NCBI GenBank assembly: GCA_015680865.1
Contig: JADAKE010000014.1
Coordinates: 68,739-132,738 of the forward strand
DNA from: Enterococcus lacertideformus
GTDB taxonomy: Bacteria; Bacillota; Bacilli; Lactobacillales; Enterococcaceae
DNA: 64,000 nucleotides
Reading direction: 5' to 3'
Below are positions 41,637 through 50,280 of the stretch, in pieces; position 1 is the stretch's first letter; every line of letters starts with the position of its first letter. The position numbers were made by a program, and so were the translations under genes. A model generated the notes under the pieces. It searched no databases, was not told where the DNA came from, and saw only the letters and a list, made by a program, of their open reading frames with translations.

Positions 41637-42181
41637 TGGGAGAAGTAGTTTGGCTTGATTGCTTTGAAATGGGAACAGACTATTTCTATGGGACTACCGA
41701 TCAATGTATTTCTGTAAGTAAACATGTCGCTGGTAATAAGAAGGTTCAATTTGTCTCTTTGAATGTTCAAGATAAACTATCTTTATCACTCGCTAATTAT
41801 TTTTACTTGCAAAAACAACAATTACCAATGCCTAAAAAATTTTTAGATTTGGAAAAAATAATTGGAGATGTTAATGAGACATATTACTTTGATCAAGTAG
41901 AAGTTATTCTCGAACGTATTCAAGCAAAGAAATATAAGCAACGACGTCCAAGTATCTTTTTTGAGTCTTTAGTATTGTCTAATACAGTATCTACCGAAGT
42001 GAAAGAAGAAGTGCAGCCCCAAATAAAGTTACCTATGATTGAAGAGGATACAAAAGCAATCATTTTTCCAAAAGAGAATAAAGAGCAAACAATCGAAAAG
42101 CGTGCCTATGTAAAGAGAAAAGTCTACGAGCGTTTACTTGAACAACTTTCATTTACAGATTTTTCTTATATACGTAAATGA
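41633..42181 (+). CDS. Hypothetical protein coupled to the preceding gene
   Basis: A 182-residue protein (MMGEVVWLDCFEMGTDYFYG) that I do not recognise. The first 90 residues look globular; residues 110-165 are charged and low in hydrophobics; the C-terminus (KRKVYERLLEQLSFTDFSYIRK) is helical and basic. Its ATG overlaps the previous stop by four bases and no separate ribosome binding site is obvious beyond AAAAGAAG. Confidence 0.6.
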   Translation: MMGEVVWLDCFEMGTDYFYGTTDQCISVSKHVAGNKKVQFVSLNVQDKLSLSLANYFYLQKQQLPMPKKFLDLEKIIGDVNETYYFDQVEVILERIQAKKYKQRRPSIFFESLVLSNTVSTEVKEEVQPQIKLPMIEEDTKAIIFPKENKEQTIEKRAYVKRKVYERLLEQLSFTDFSYIRK

Positions 42182-42183
42182 TA

Positions 42184-42231
42184 AAAAAACAGTATAAGAC
42201 AATTGAGCATGGTTGTCTTATACTGTTTTTC
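42184..42231. terminator. Bidirectional terminator between convergent genes
   Basis: Stem AAAAACAGTATAAGACAA / TTGTCTTATACTGTTTTT with a ten-base loop. It includes the last codons of the minus-strand gene. Confidence 0.85.
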
Positions 42232-42829
42232 TTAGTTTCCACATCAAAAATCCGAGGTACAAAATAAAAAGTAATTCTAAAAAATTACTTGTCATCTGAA
42301 TATTTGCTGGGTCAAAAGTTGGTGCTAATGCTAATATAAGGAAAGAGAAGACACTATATCCAAAACAAAAAAATGGGATGATTTGTATCAAAAAAGGCAA
42401 GTGTAATTTTTTGAATAACAAGGAAAAAATAAAATAGGTGAAGATTGATAAAATCACAACTAATCCATTTAGTATAAAAAAGAATAGTAAATTTTGATCA
42501 AATGAATAAAATAAAGCGGCAAGTAAAGCCAATAACTTTAATGCAACAAAAACAGCTGTTCCTTCATTCATCATTTTAGGTAATTGATACATCATGAATG
42601 CTCTAAAGGAGAGTGAAAAAATTAAGCCGCAAAGAGAAGAAAGGATCAATAGTAATTGACTCTCATCTAACTGATAAAGTCCAGGGGGATCTAGCAACAA
42701 CCAACCAAACGCATTACATGGCGTATCGGAAGATCGGAAATAGGAATAGCATATAAATAATAGAAGTGTCAATAGACCAAAAATCGTTCCTATGTGTAAA
42801 AAGGTAGTTGTATTTCGTTTCGTTTCCAT
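42218..42829 (-). CDS. Predicted polytopic membrane protein
   Basis: About 203 residues with six hydrophobic segments (for example IFGLLTLLLFICYSYF near residue 15 and LLFFFILNGLVVILSIFTYF near 120). No recognised family. ATG 42829 is preferred over an upstream in-frame ATG because the complement of TTCTCCT gives an AGGAGAA ribosome binding site immediately before it. Gene order gives no functional hint. Confidence 0.65.
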   Translation of the reverse strand: METKRNTTTFLHIGTIFGLLTLLLFICYSYFRSSDTPCNAFGWLLLDPPGLYQLDESQLLLILSSLCGLIFSLSFRAFMMYQLPKMMNEGTAVFVALKLLALLAALFYSFDQNLLFFFILNGLVVILSIFTYFIFSLLFKKLHLPFLIQIIPFFCFGYSVFSFLILALAPTFDPANIQMTSNFLELLFILYLGFLMWKLRKTV

Positions 42830-42971
42830 ATATTCTCCTGAAAAAAATAGTGTTGAACATACTTCATATGATAACAAAATGATGAGTAGATGTCGATACT
42901 TTTTAATGTAAATAATAAATAAGAACAATTTTGTAGAATAAATTTCATTTTAAAAGAAATTTATCAAAAAA

Positions 42972-43514
42972 TTATTTTGTTCGTCGGTTACGTACTTTCT
43001 TGGTCCAAAAGCCACCAGAGATATACTTTGGTTCGTAAGAGATGATAAATGAACGTGATTCAATTTCTTTGATTAAATGATAAAGTTCTCTTTCATTTTT
43101 TCGGGGAGAAAGTATTTCTAACACCAAACGTTCACCTTCCAGGCCCAAGGCTGCACTTTGTGTGACTCAATAACCATGTTGTCTTAAAATATTTGGCAGA
43201 TGTTGTTCTTCTAAACTATTTGCTGGTAAAATCGTAGTCACCATGATATAGCCTAACGCTAATTTATCTTCAATCAATATTCCTATACTGATTCCTACAG
43301 CATAACCTAATGCATAAACAAATAAGTTTAAAGGGTTATCTAAGCGGTCTAATACTAATGACAAACCTACGATATAAATAATTATCTCCACCATACTAAC
43401 TAAAGGAGCGATCAGGCGATAGCCCTTCATTGTTAACATAAATCTGAGTGTATTTAAGGTTATATAAGAAAAATTAATCAGAAAAATCATTAATAACATT
43501 CTAAAATTGATCAT
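42972..43514 (-). pseudogene. UPF0316 (DUF2179) membrane protein with in-frame stop
   Basis: The frame of 180 codons starts MINFRMLLMIFLINFSYITLNTLRF, has three membrane helices and the UPF0316 hallmark AYxxGxxxG-type segment (YALGYAVGISIGILIEDKLALG), then a cytoplasmic DUF2179-like end (SAALGLEGERLVLEILSPRKNE). A TGA at 43167-43169 (HGY-stop-VTQSA) interrupts it; GGA to TGA would explain this. Everything after the stop remains readable. Function of the family is unknown. Confidence 0.82.
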
Positions 43515-43673
43515 ACAAAATACTCCTTTCTTATTCTTTTAATTTAATAATAACAGAAAAATTAGAATATAAGTCTTTTTTTATTTTCTATTATATTTAT
43601 AGGGAATATTTTTTGCAGTGTTGCAAGTTTTTTTAATTTCTCCACGTATCCTCTCCTTTCACTTGGATTTGGT

Positions 43674-43817
43674 ATGACGGGGATCTGCGCTCTTCTTTTA
43701 TTTACAAAAGTAATCAATTTAATTTTGATTTTATTCGGTATATTTAGTTTATTTCAAGTAATCGTTAGTGTTTGGGTAATAGTTCGTTCAGCAATTTTGA
43801 TGAAATTAGGTGAGTAA
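43674..43817 (+). CDS. Small hydrophobic ORF or gene remnant
   Basis: A 47-codon frame (MTGICALLLFTKVINLILIL) encoding one to two hydrophobic helices and ending in LMKLGE. Related coding-like sequence extends in frame upstream of the ATG (to about 43620), and there is no clear ribosome binding site, so it may be the tail of a decayed membrane-protein gene. It ends next to the hydrolase start, as an upstream operon partner would. Confidence 0.35.
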   Translation: MTGICALLLFTKVINLILILFGIFSLFQVIVSVWVIVRSAILMKLGE

Positions 43818-43821
43818 AATA

Positions 43822-44574
43822 GTGAATCCGGTTATATCAAAGCGTTCCATAAAACAAATACCATTGTTAGAAGTGGTTTTAAAAGAATTAAGAGATGAAA
43901 AAATTCCTATAATTATTTATTATCATGGTTGGCAAACAAGCAAAGAATTGGTTTTGACTCAAGGGAGAAAGTTTGCTAAAAAAGGATTTCGTGTTTTGTT
44001 GCCAGATGCTATCAACCACGGGGAACGAAAACAAGCAGTTTCCTCGATTCCTTCATTTACATTTTGGAATAGTATTTACGGTAATTTGTTCGAATTTGAT
44101 ATGTTATTGAATCATTTAGAAAAACGTGGGGTCTTACACGATAAGGTAGCCGTGGGTGGGGTTTCAATGGGAGGAATAACGATTTGTTCATTGCTAACTA
44201 AGCATCCATATTTGATAGGTGGTATTTGTTTGATGGGTTCACCTGCTCCTTTACAATATGGGAAAGAAATTTATAAGAGAGCAGAGAAATATCATTACTT
44301 ACTGCCGAATGATTACTTTGATTTGATTTCTTGGGTGAAACATTATGATTTATCTTTACAACCAGAAAAACTGGCAGGACGTCCATTATTTTTTTGGCAT
44401 GGAAAACAAGATGAAAAAATTCCTTTTCAACAAACTAGTGATTTTGTAAAGAAAAATCAAAAAGAACTTTATGGAAAAGGGATCACATTTCATTATTCGC
44501 AAACAGAAAAGCATATAGTAAAAGTTCCTTTGATGGAAAATGCGGCTAATTTTTTAGCAGAAATAACACATTAA
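43822..44574 (+). CDS. Alpha/beta hydrolase, YitV-like
   Basis: A 250-residue esterase-type alpha/beta hydrolase. Visible elements are the oxyanion strand IIIYYHGW (about residue 35), DAINHGER, the nucleophile elbow GVSMGG (about 114-119), the acid region FFWHGKQDEKIP and the catalytic His near TEKHIVKVP. Physiological substrate unknown. GTG 43822 is chosen because AGGTGAG (43808-43814) is correctly spaced; GTG 43810 lies inside it. Confidence 0.78.
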   Translation: MNPVISKRSIKQIPLLEVVLKELRDEKIPIIIYYHGWQTSKELVLTQGRKFAKKGFRVLLPDAINHGERKQAVSSIPSFTFWNSIYGNLFEFDMLLNHLEKRGVLHDKVAVGGVSMGGITICSLLTKHPYLIGGICLMGSPAPLQYGKEIYKRAEKYHYLLPNDYFDLISWVKHYDLSLQPEKLAGRPLFFWHGKQDEKIPFQQTSDFVKKNQKELYGKGITFHYSQTEKHIVKVPLMENAANFLAEITH

Positions 44575-44859
44575 AGAAGAACTGATATAAAAAGTAAAGG
44601 AAACAAAAGACTTGTGAGAAAATAAATCTATGACTTTTATTTATTTCTGAAATAGTTATCTCGTAAGCTAGTATGACAAAATTCTTTTTTGCTTTGCTGG
44701 TTTATTTGTCTGCCCAAAATAAACAGATTGACTAAATGAATACAGATGATTTTTATACTTATTCAATGATTTATCGATTTTTTCGCATTTAATCGATTCA
44801 AAGTTTGATATAATAAACACAAGAACGTAGAAGTTTTTTTACTTTGAAAGGAATAGTTT

Positions 44860-45708
44860 ATGCCAACATTGGCCGATATTTCTAAGAAAGCAAATATTTC
44901 CAAAATGACTGTTTCACGTGTCATCAATCATCCTGAACAAGTAACGGATGAATTGAATTAGTTTTTTCTGCTATGGCAGAGCTACTGTCCGAACATCGCT
45001 GCTAAAGCATTGGTCTCTCATCGCTCACAAATCAGCAAATTATTTATCTTAGAGGAAATTGATACAATTGAGCCTTATTATATGAATTTATTGATGGGTA
45101 TCGCAAAGTGTATTGGAAATGCACATTACTCTTTGTAACTTGTGACGAATGCTACTTTTAATGTTAGTTCTTGTGATGGTTATATCATTACTGGTGTGAG
45201 AGAAAAAGATATTGACTGGATTGATCGCTGAGAAAAGCCTGTTATCTTACTTGGTGAAAATCGATTATGTTATGACTATAATCATTATGGAACGGCAAAA
45301 GCTTCTCAGTATGCGCTAGGGGGTATGAGTCAATCGCTTATATTGGTGAAGATCACCCTTTGAACTATCGAGAGAAGCAGGATATGTCTCAGTCATGGCA
45401 AATACCGAGTTGACTCCTCAAATTTTACGATTTCCGAATCATCCCACAATGGCAGAAAATTACCTTATTGAGAACAGGGGTCAATTCCATCCGAAAATTT
45501 ATTTTGTCTGTAGCTCCGATCGTTTGGCTTTGGGAATTGTTAGAGGGATTACGAAGGAAAAAGGAAAGCTTCCGGAAGTGTTTGGTGTCATTGATTTTGA
45601 TGGTGTTTTTCTTGATTAAATTAGTTCACCTCAGTTGACCACCATAAAACAAGCTATCATATGAATAGGTGAATTGTGTAGAGAAATGCTACTCAAAAAA
45701 AGAGAGAG
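44860..45708 (+). pseudogene. LacI/GalR-family transcription regulator, heavily decayed
   Basis: The helix-turn-helix is clear (MPTLADISKKANISKMTVSRVINHPEQVTDEL), followed by PNIAAKALVSHRS, and pieces of the sugar-binding domain can be read in several frames (DGYIITGVREKDIDW, ENYLIENRGQFHPKIYFVCSSDRLALGIVRG, PQLTTIKQ). There are stops at about 44958 (LN-stop), 45136, 45229 and 45617, and several frameshifts. The ancestral regulator resembled those of maltose or sucrose operons, but no sugar operon lies beside it now. Confidence 0.88.
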
Positions 45709-45870
45709 CTAAGGATACTGTCGTTTTTTCTCCGAATTGATGATTAGAGAAACAACTAGATAAACAACTAAATAAACAATAAAGAAATGACTTCAATCTT
45801 GGTTACTATTGTAAATGGATAAATTGTGCTATTATTGAGAAAAGTTCCACTTATAAGAAGGATGGTTTAA

Positions 45871-46596
45871 ATGAAAGAAATTAGACGAAAATATTTTCGT
45901 TTTCCTGCCTATGATGATGAAACTGGGGTAAAGTTAAAAAAAAATCAAAGACGTGTTTTATTTGATGGTCACGATGATTTATTAACAGAAACGAATGATC
46001 AACCCTTGTTTGAGCAAATGCAAGAATTTCATTTTGCGCAAAATAATGTCAAAGAACAGCGAAAACGTCGCAATCTCAGTAACTCAAAAAAAACAACAGT
46101 TCAAAGGGAAAATTTAGTTAGACATAAAGAGAAGTTACCTGATTATCATCGTCACCAAGAAACCAAACAAACGTTGACAACAAAACGACCTAGAACAGCT
46201 GTTGAATTGCCCTCTGATCAACATAGTCCAGAGAAATACTTAAATACTAAGACTTATGAAACAAGACGACCCAATACTGTCAAAGGACGCTCTTATTTTG
46301 TTCCTAAATATGTACCAGCATCAATTATTCCCGATCCAAAAGCACAAAAAATTTCAGAGGATGAACTAGTCAATTCTATGAAAAAAAAGAAAGATTCCTA
46401 TTTGCTATTTGACAATGAACCGATACCTTATCAAGAGAAAAAAACAGGAGAATTTTCTTTAACTTCATTTGAAACTGAAAAAGAAGCACTTAGTCAAAGA
46501 AAAAAAGGAAAAAAACAAGGTGTTTTGGAAAAATCATTACAAGGGTTAATTGAAGATCAAGGAAATTCTTTAGGTGAAAATAGTTATTTTAAATAG
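45871..46596 (+). CDS. Basic, low-complexity protein of unknown function
   Basis: A 241-residue protein (MKEIRRKYFRFPAYDDETGV) rich in K, R, E, Q and poor in hydrophobic residues, so probably largely disordered. Short motifs KGRSYFVPKYVPASIIPDP (about 140-160) and the N-terminal RKYFRFPAYDD stand out as possible conserved anchors. No membrane segment, cysteine cluster or known domain. It has a ribosome binding site (AAGGATGG) and its own terminator. I cannot assign a role. Confidence 0.65.
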   Translation: MKEIRRKYFRFPAYDDETGVKLKKNQRRVLFDGHDDLLTETNDQPLFEQMQEFHFAQNNVKEQRKRRNLSNSKKTTVQRENLVRHKEKLPDYHRHQETKQTLTTKRPRTAVELPSDQHSPEKYLNTKTYETRRPNTVKGRSYFVPKYVPASIIPDPKAQKISEDELVNSMKKKKDSYLLFDNEPIPYQEKKTGEFSLTSFETEKEALSQRKKGKKQGVLEKSLQGLIEDQGNSLGENSYFK

Positions 46597-46598
46597 TC

Positions 46599-46640
46599 AA
46601 AAGCCTGGGTTTTCCTTATTGGATAAATCCTGGTTTTTTT
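46599..46640 (+). terminator. Terminator after the basic protein gene
   Basis: Imperfect stem AAAGCCTGGGTTTTCC / GGATAAATCCTGGTTTT followed by TTTT. Confidence 0.6.
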
Positions 46641-46667
46641 TAGTTTAACGGAAAGAAGGTTCGAAAG

Positions 46668-47693
46668 ATGAAACAACAAATGAAGCAGATTGGTTTTTAT
46701 GAAGGATTACCAATTTCAGATGAACATAGCTTTTTAGAGAAAATGGTAGATATACCCGTGCCTAAAGATAAAGATCTATTAGTAAAAGTCTTAGCCGTAT
46801 CAGTGAATCCAGTAGACATCAAATTTAGAAACAATGCAGTCAAGAAAACGTCATTGACGGTGTTAGGCTTTGACGCTGTAGGAATAATAGTAGCAAAAGG
46901 TAGTAGGGTTGAAGACTATGAAATAGGTGATCGTGTGTATTATGCGGGAACGTCAAAACGTTCAGGAAGTAACCAAGAATTTCAGTTAGTTGATGAACGA
47001 ATTGTTGCGAAGGCACCAAATAATTTATCAGATGAAGCATGTGCAGCGTTACCTTTATCGGCTATTACAGCCTACGAACTTTTTTTTGAAAAGTTTAATT
47101 TTATTCCAAAAGAAGCTGCTAATAAATATAAAAGGCTCCTTGTTATCAACGGTGGTGGTGTAGGTTCTATTTTAACACAGCTTGCAAAATGGAGTGGGAT
47201 AGAGGTCGTTGCAACAGCTAGTCAAACAAATTTTGAATGGTTAAAAAAGAACGGTGTAGATCATCCTATTGACTATCATCAAAAGTTAAAACCTCAATTA
47301 GAAAAAATAGGCATAACAACAGTTGATGCAATCGCTGTATTATAAGATATTCGTCCTTATCTTGAAGAGTTAGCAGAGATAATTCTTCCAACGGGTCAGA
47401 TTGGTATGATTGTAGGAATAGATGAGCCAGTAGATATTTCTAAATTTAAAAATTTATCTGTCTCATTTGAATGGGAATACATGTTTACAAAAACTGATTA
47501 TAACCAACAGATTGACTCACAAGGAACAATTTTAAAACACCTAACGAAATTAATTGAAGAAAATAAAATCCATACAAATTTAAGAAAATCCTATAAAGAA
47601 GGAATTTCAGTGAAGACACTAAAAAAAGCAACTCAAGAAGTTGAGTCAGGACAAGTATCGGGAAAAATCGTTCTATCTGGTGGCTTTCATTAA
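46668..47693 (+). pseudogene. Zinc-type alcohol dehydrogenase-like / quinone oxidoreductase, in-frame stop
   Basis: An MDR-superfamily protein of 341 codons without the zinc-binding cysteines, so of the quinone-oxidoreductase type. N-terminal GroES-like domain (KVLAVSVNPVDIKFRNN, GFDAVGIIVAKGS, DRVYYAGT) is followed by the NAD(P)-binding GGGVGSILTQLAKW. TAA at 47343-47345 (DAIAVL-stop-DIRPYL) splits it; the following 115 codons are still in frame. A single nonsense change would be enough. Confidence 0.85.
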
Positions 47694-47766
47694 AATTGAA
47701 TTCTTTAAAAACAATGAGCATGGGGGTTTGTCTCAATTTCATTTTATCAGGAAAAAACTTGCAGGA

Positions 47767-48427
47767 TCAGAATCGGTCAAATTCTTCTGGGGAATCAAGT
47801 GTTTCTAAAGTCTCATTCACTTTAGTGGAAGTAAAAATTTTAAATAGATCAGTGAATTCTAAGTATTTAACCTTGTTTAAAATATAAGATAAGATCGACC
47901 AACTAATTAATGTATAAATAAAATATGTGAGATCGAGGCACAATAAAGAAACAACCAAAGTAATCAGAAATAAACTTTTTCCAATTTTTATATGGAAATA
48001 CCTTTCAAGTATTTGATAAATGTTATCAGTACCGCCAGTTCTTCCACCAAAGCGAAAAACAAGTCCACAACCGATACCTGACAATGTGCCAGTCATAAAG
48101 CTATTGATCAAAAGACTTTGTACAGCAAGACGGATATGCAGTTCTTCCCAGAGCTGTAAGAAGAATAGCAAGGAAAGTGTCCTATAATCGTACGTAAAAA
48201 AGTTTGTTTTCCGAATATGAATAAAGAAATAAACAATAAGGGCAAATTAAAAATAAGGGATGTCATGGACGGCGATAATCCGTATAAGTTATTAAGTAAA
48301 TGTGCAATTCCTGTCATACCACCATCGGCTAATTTAGTAGGGACATTAATTCCAGTTACAGCTAAACTATAAAGTGTAGCACCATAACTAATACTCGCTA
48401 GATTAACCAATAAGTTGATTTTTTCAT
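47767..48427 (-). pseudogene. Second YitT-family gene, frameshifted and truncated
   Basis: Read from the ATG at 48427, the frame is lost at once in an A-run (six A where seven would give MKKINLLVNLASISYG). It resumes with the YitT features ADGGMTGIAHLL and LLFISLFIFGKQTF, shifts again near 48178, and continues with SGIGCGLVFRFGGRTGGTDNIYQ. It stops at 47767 without a DUF2179 domain. Paralogue of the intact gene at 4470-5345. Confidence 0.85.
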
Positions 48428-48559
48428 GTTAATCCTCTTTTTCTTTGAAAATTTTCAGTAGCTTTTTTATCATACTTATTGCACAGTAATCTTCAATTCA
48501 ATAGAGAAATAAAAAATTTTTACTAAAAATAAGCGGATTGAAAAAGAAAAGGAGACAAT

Positions 48560-48847
48560 ATGCGAGCAGCAGATCTATTAACCCTTATAACAAATTCTCC
48601 AACTAAAAATGAATATCATGGAGTCTACTTGAGTGATCATGACAAAATACAACCATTGACCAGTATCAAAATGACTGAAAATAATCAATGTGTTCTATTT
48701 TTTACAGACAATACAAAGCCACTTTCGATGAATGAGCTTCTACTTTTTTTGATGAAAAACCGTGAAAAAGAACTATTATATCAAAAGGAGCAAGAAATAT
48801 TTCCATTATATGGATTAAAAGAAACCAATAATCAATTACTTATTTGA
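48560..48847 (+). CDS. Small hypothetical protein
   Basis: A 95-residue protein (MRAADLLTLITNSPTKNEYH) with AAAGGAGA ahead of the ATG. Predicted mixed alpha/beta, no membrane helix, no recognised domain. It stands alone between two decayed regions. Short length and good ribosome binding site make it plausible but unproven. Confidence 0.5.
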   Translation: MRAADLLTLITNSPTKNEYHGVYLSDHDKIQPLTSIKMTENNQCVLFFTDNTKPLSMNELLLFLMKNREKELLYQKEQEIFPLYGLKETNNQLLI

Positions 48848-48971
48848 GTAGTATAAAAGTAGTCCATCGGTGAATTAGGAAGAAAAAACAGTAAAAAAAG
48901 AAAAATTGTAACGTTTATGATATTAAAACGATCATTTATTACTTTTTTTAAATAAATGATGGAATTTACAG

Positions 48972-49041
48972 TACAATGATTAGTGAACAAGCCAGTAAAA
49001 ATATCTCCCCCACGAGGTTTCTTCTTTACTGGCTGTTTTTG
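48972..49041 (+). ncRNA. Possible short RNA or stand-alone terminator
   Basis: A -10-like TACAAT (48972-48977) is followed by a stem AGCCAGTAAA (48990-48999) / TTTACTGGCT (49025-49034) and GTTTTTG. The transcript would be about 60 bases with a CTCCCCC loop. The -35 is weak, so this could also be the remote terminator of the preceding gene. The remaining 240 bases to 49280 hold a second weak hairpin (49058-49100) and no gene. Confidence 0.35.
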
Positions 49042-49281
49042 TTATCTTTGGAGAAAGAATACACATTTTTGATTGTAGTCAGAAGGAGTGTATTTTTTAT
49101 TAACCAAGATTACAGCTTAAAAAATAATTTGTAGCGTTAAGTCTATCTCAAATCTTTAAAACTGAATAAGATGTGCATCTTAAAAGCTATACATAGACTA
49201 GCTAATAAGGACTATTTTGCTAGTTTTCCGAGGGATAACGAAAGAAGAGTATGATATTCCGTGTAATGAAATAATAATTTT

Positions 49282-49319
49282 AGAAAACGGTTGCAACTGT
49301 CTTTTTAATCATGTATACT
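49282..49319 (+). promoter_or_regulatory. Promoter with overlapping cre site, sulfated-sugar operon
   Basis: TTGCAA (49291-49296), 17-base spacer, TATACT (49314-49319). AGAAAACGGTTGCA (49282-49295) matches the CcpA cre consensus at 12 of 14 positions and covers the -35 box, predicting carbon catabolite repression. Confidence 0.65.
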
Positions 49320-49334
49320 TATGCTGAATTGAAT

Positions 49335-49412
49335 GGGTAGTTACTGGTGAAGCAGGCTATACCTTAATGTTTGTGTCGTTCTGACACATATTAAGGTATA
49401 GCCTGTTTGTTT
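49335..49412 (+). promoter_or_regulatory. RAT antiterminator and terminator 1
   Basis: The 29 bases 49335-49363 (starting GGGTAGTTACTGGTGAAGCA) fit the ribonucleic antiterminator target of the LicT/SacY family. They overlap the 5' arm of a long terminator (AGGCTATACCTTAAT / ATTAAGGTATAGCCT, then a T-rich tail). Binding of the regulator would block the terminator. Confidence 0.82.
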
Positions 49413-49433
49413 ATTAAGGGGGTGAAATAAACT

Positions 49434-50179
49434 TTGAAAATCAAAAAGATACTTAATAATAATGCAATTTTAGTTGGAGAAAATGGCACAGATTTTATAT
49501 GGCTTGGCACAGGAATAGGATTTCAAATGAAGCCAGGTTTAGTAGCAGATGAAAGTAAAATTGAAAAAATTTTTGTGTTAAAAGAAAAGACTTCATTTCA
49601 GCAATTTGAAAAATTAATTACTTCTATACCAATTGAATATTTTTCATTGACAGACGATATTATTCAAATAGCAAAAGAAAAATTAGATAATAGGTTGAGT
49701 GAAATGCTTTATATGTCCTTAACAGATCATTTATTTAATTTAATAAAACTTTGTAAACAAGGCATAGTTCCACATAATCGTTTGTCTTGGGAAATAAAAA
49801 AAAGTTACCCAAAAGAATTTGAGATAGGGCAACAAGCATTATGGTTAATAAAAGATAGAATGGCGACCAAATGATTAATGCAAGAAACACTGCAAAAAAG
49901 ATCAGGGATATTATTGCGATTATTCGTTTATCGAACAAGTTGACCATTAATGAAGATTCCTTAGCTTACGATCGATTCGTTACCCATTTACGTTTTTTCT
50001 TTCAGCGTCTAAATGATTCAGAAGATAAGCTGAATCCATTGTTGCCCCATGTAAAAGGTCAATATTATCAAGCATTTCAGACAATGAAATTAGTAGAAAA
50101 ATATTTATAATCGTCTTTGAATGATGATGAGCAATTATATTTAACCTTGCATATCCAAAAATTAATAGAGAACGATTAG
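49434..50179 (+). pseudogene. BglG/LicT-family antiterminator, broken
   Basis: TTG start behind AAGGGGGTG. The RNA-binding CAT domain is complete (MKIKKILNNNAILVGENGTDFIWLGTGIGF), followed by PRD1. After LIKDRM at about 49862 some 25-30 residues expected at the PRD1/PRD2 junction are missing and the frame changes; PRD2 continues from MINARNTAKKIRDII, and an in-frame TAA at 50108 cuts off SSLNDDEQLYLTLHIQKLIEND. A fragment with CAT plus most of PRD1 could still be made; isolated CAT domains of this family can be constitutively active, so the effect on the operon is open. Confidence 0.88.
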
Positions 50180-50253
50180 GGTTGTTACTGGTAAAGCAGG
50201 CAAGACTGACAGAAGCTTTCTTTGTTGAAAGTTTTTGTTTGTCTTGCTTTTTT
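50179..50253 (+). promoter_or_regulatory. RAT antiterminator and terminator 2
   Basis: 50179-50207 (GGGTTGTTACTGGTAAAGCA start) is a near-consensus RAT, overlapping a terminator with arms GCAAGAC / GTCTTGC and a six-T tail. It sits between the regulator gene and the PTS genes, the same dual layout as in other bgl-type operons. Confidence 0.85.
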
Positions 50254-50280
50254 AATTGAGAGATAGAAAGGAAGAAAAAA

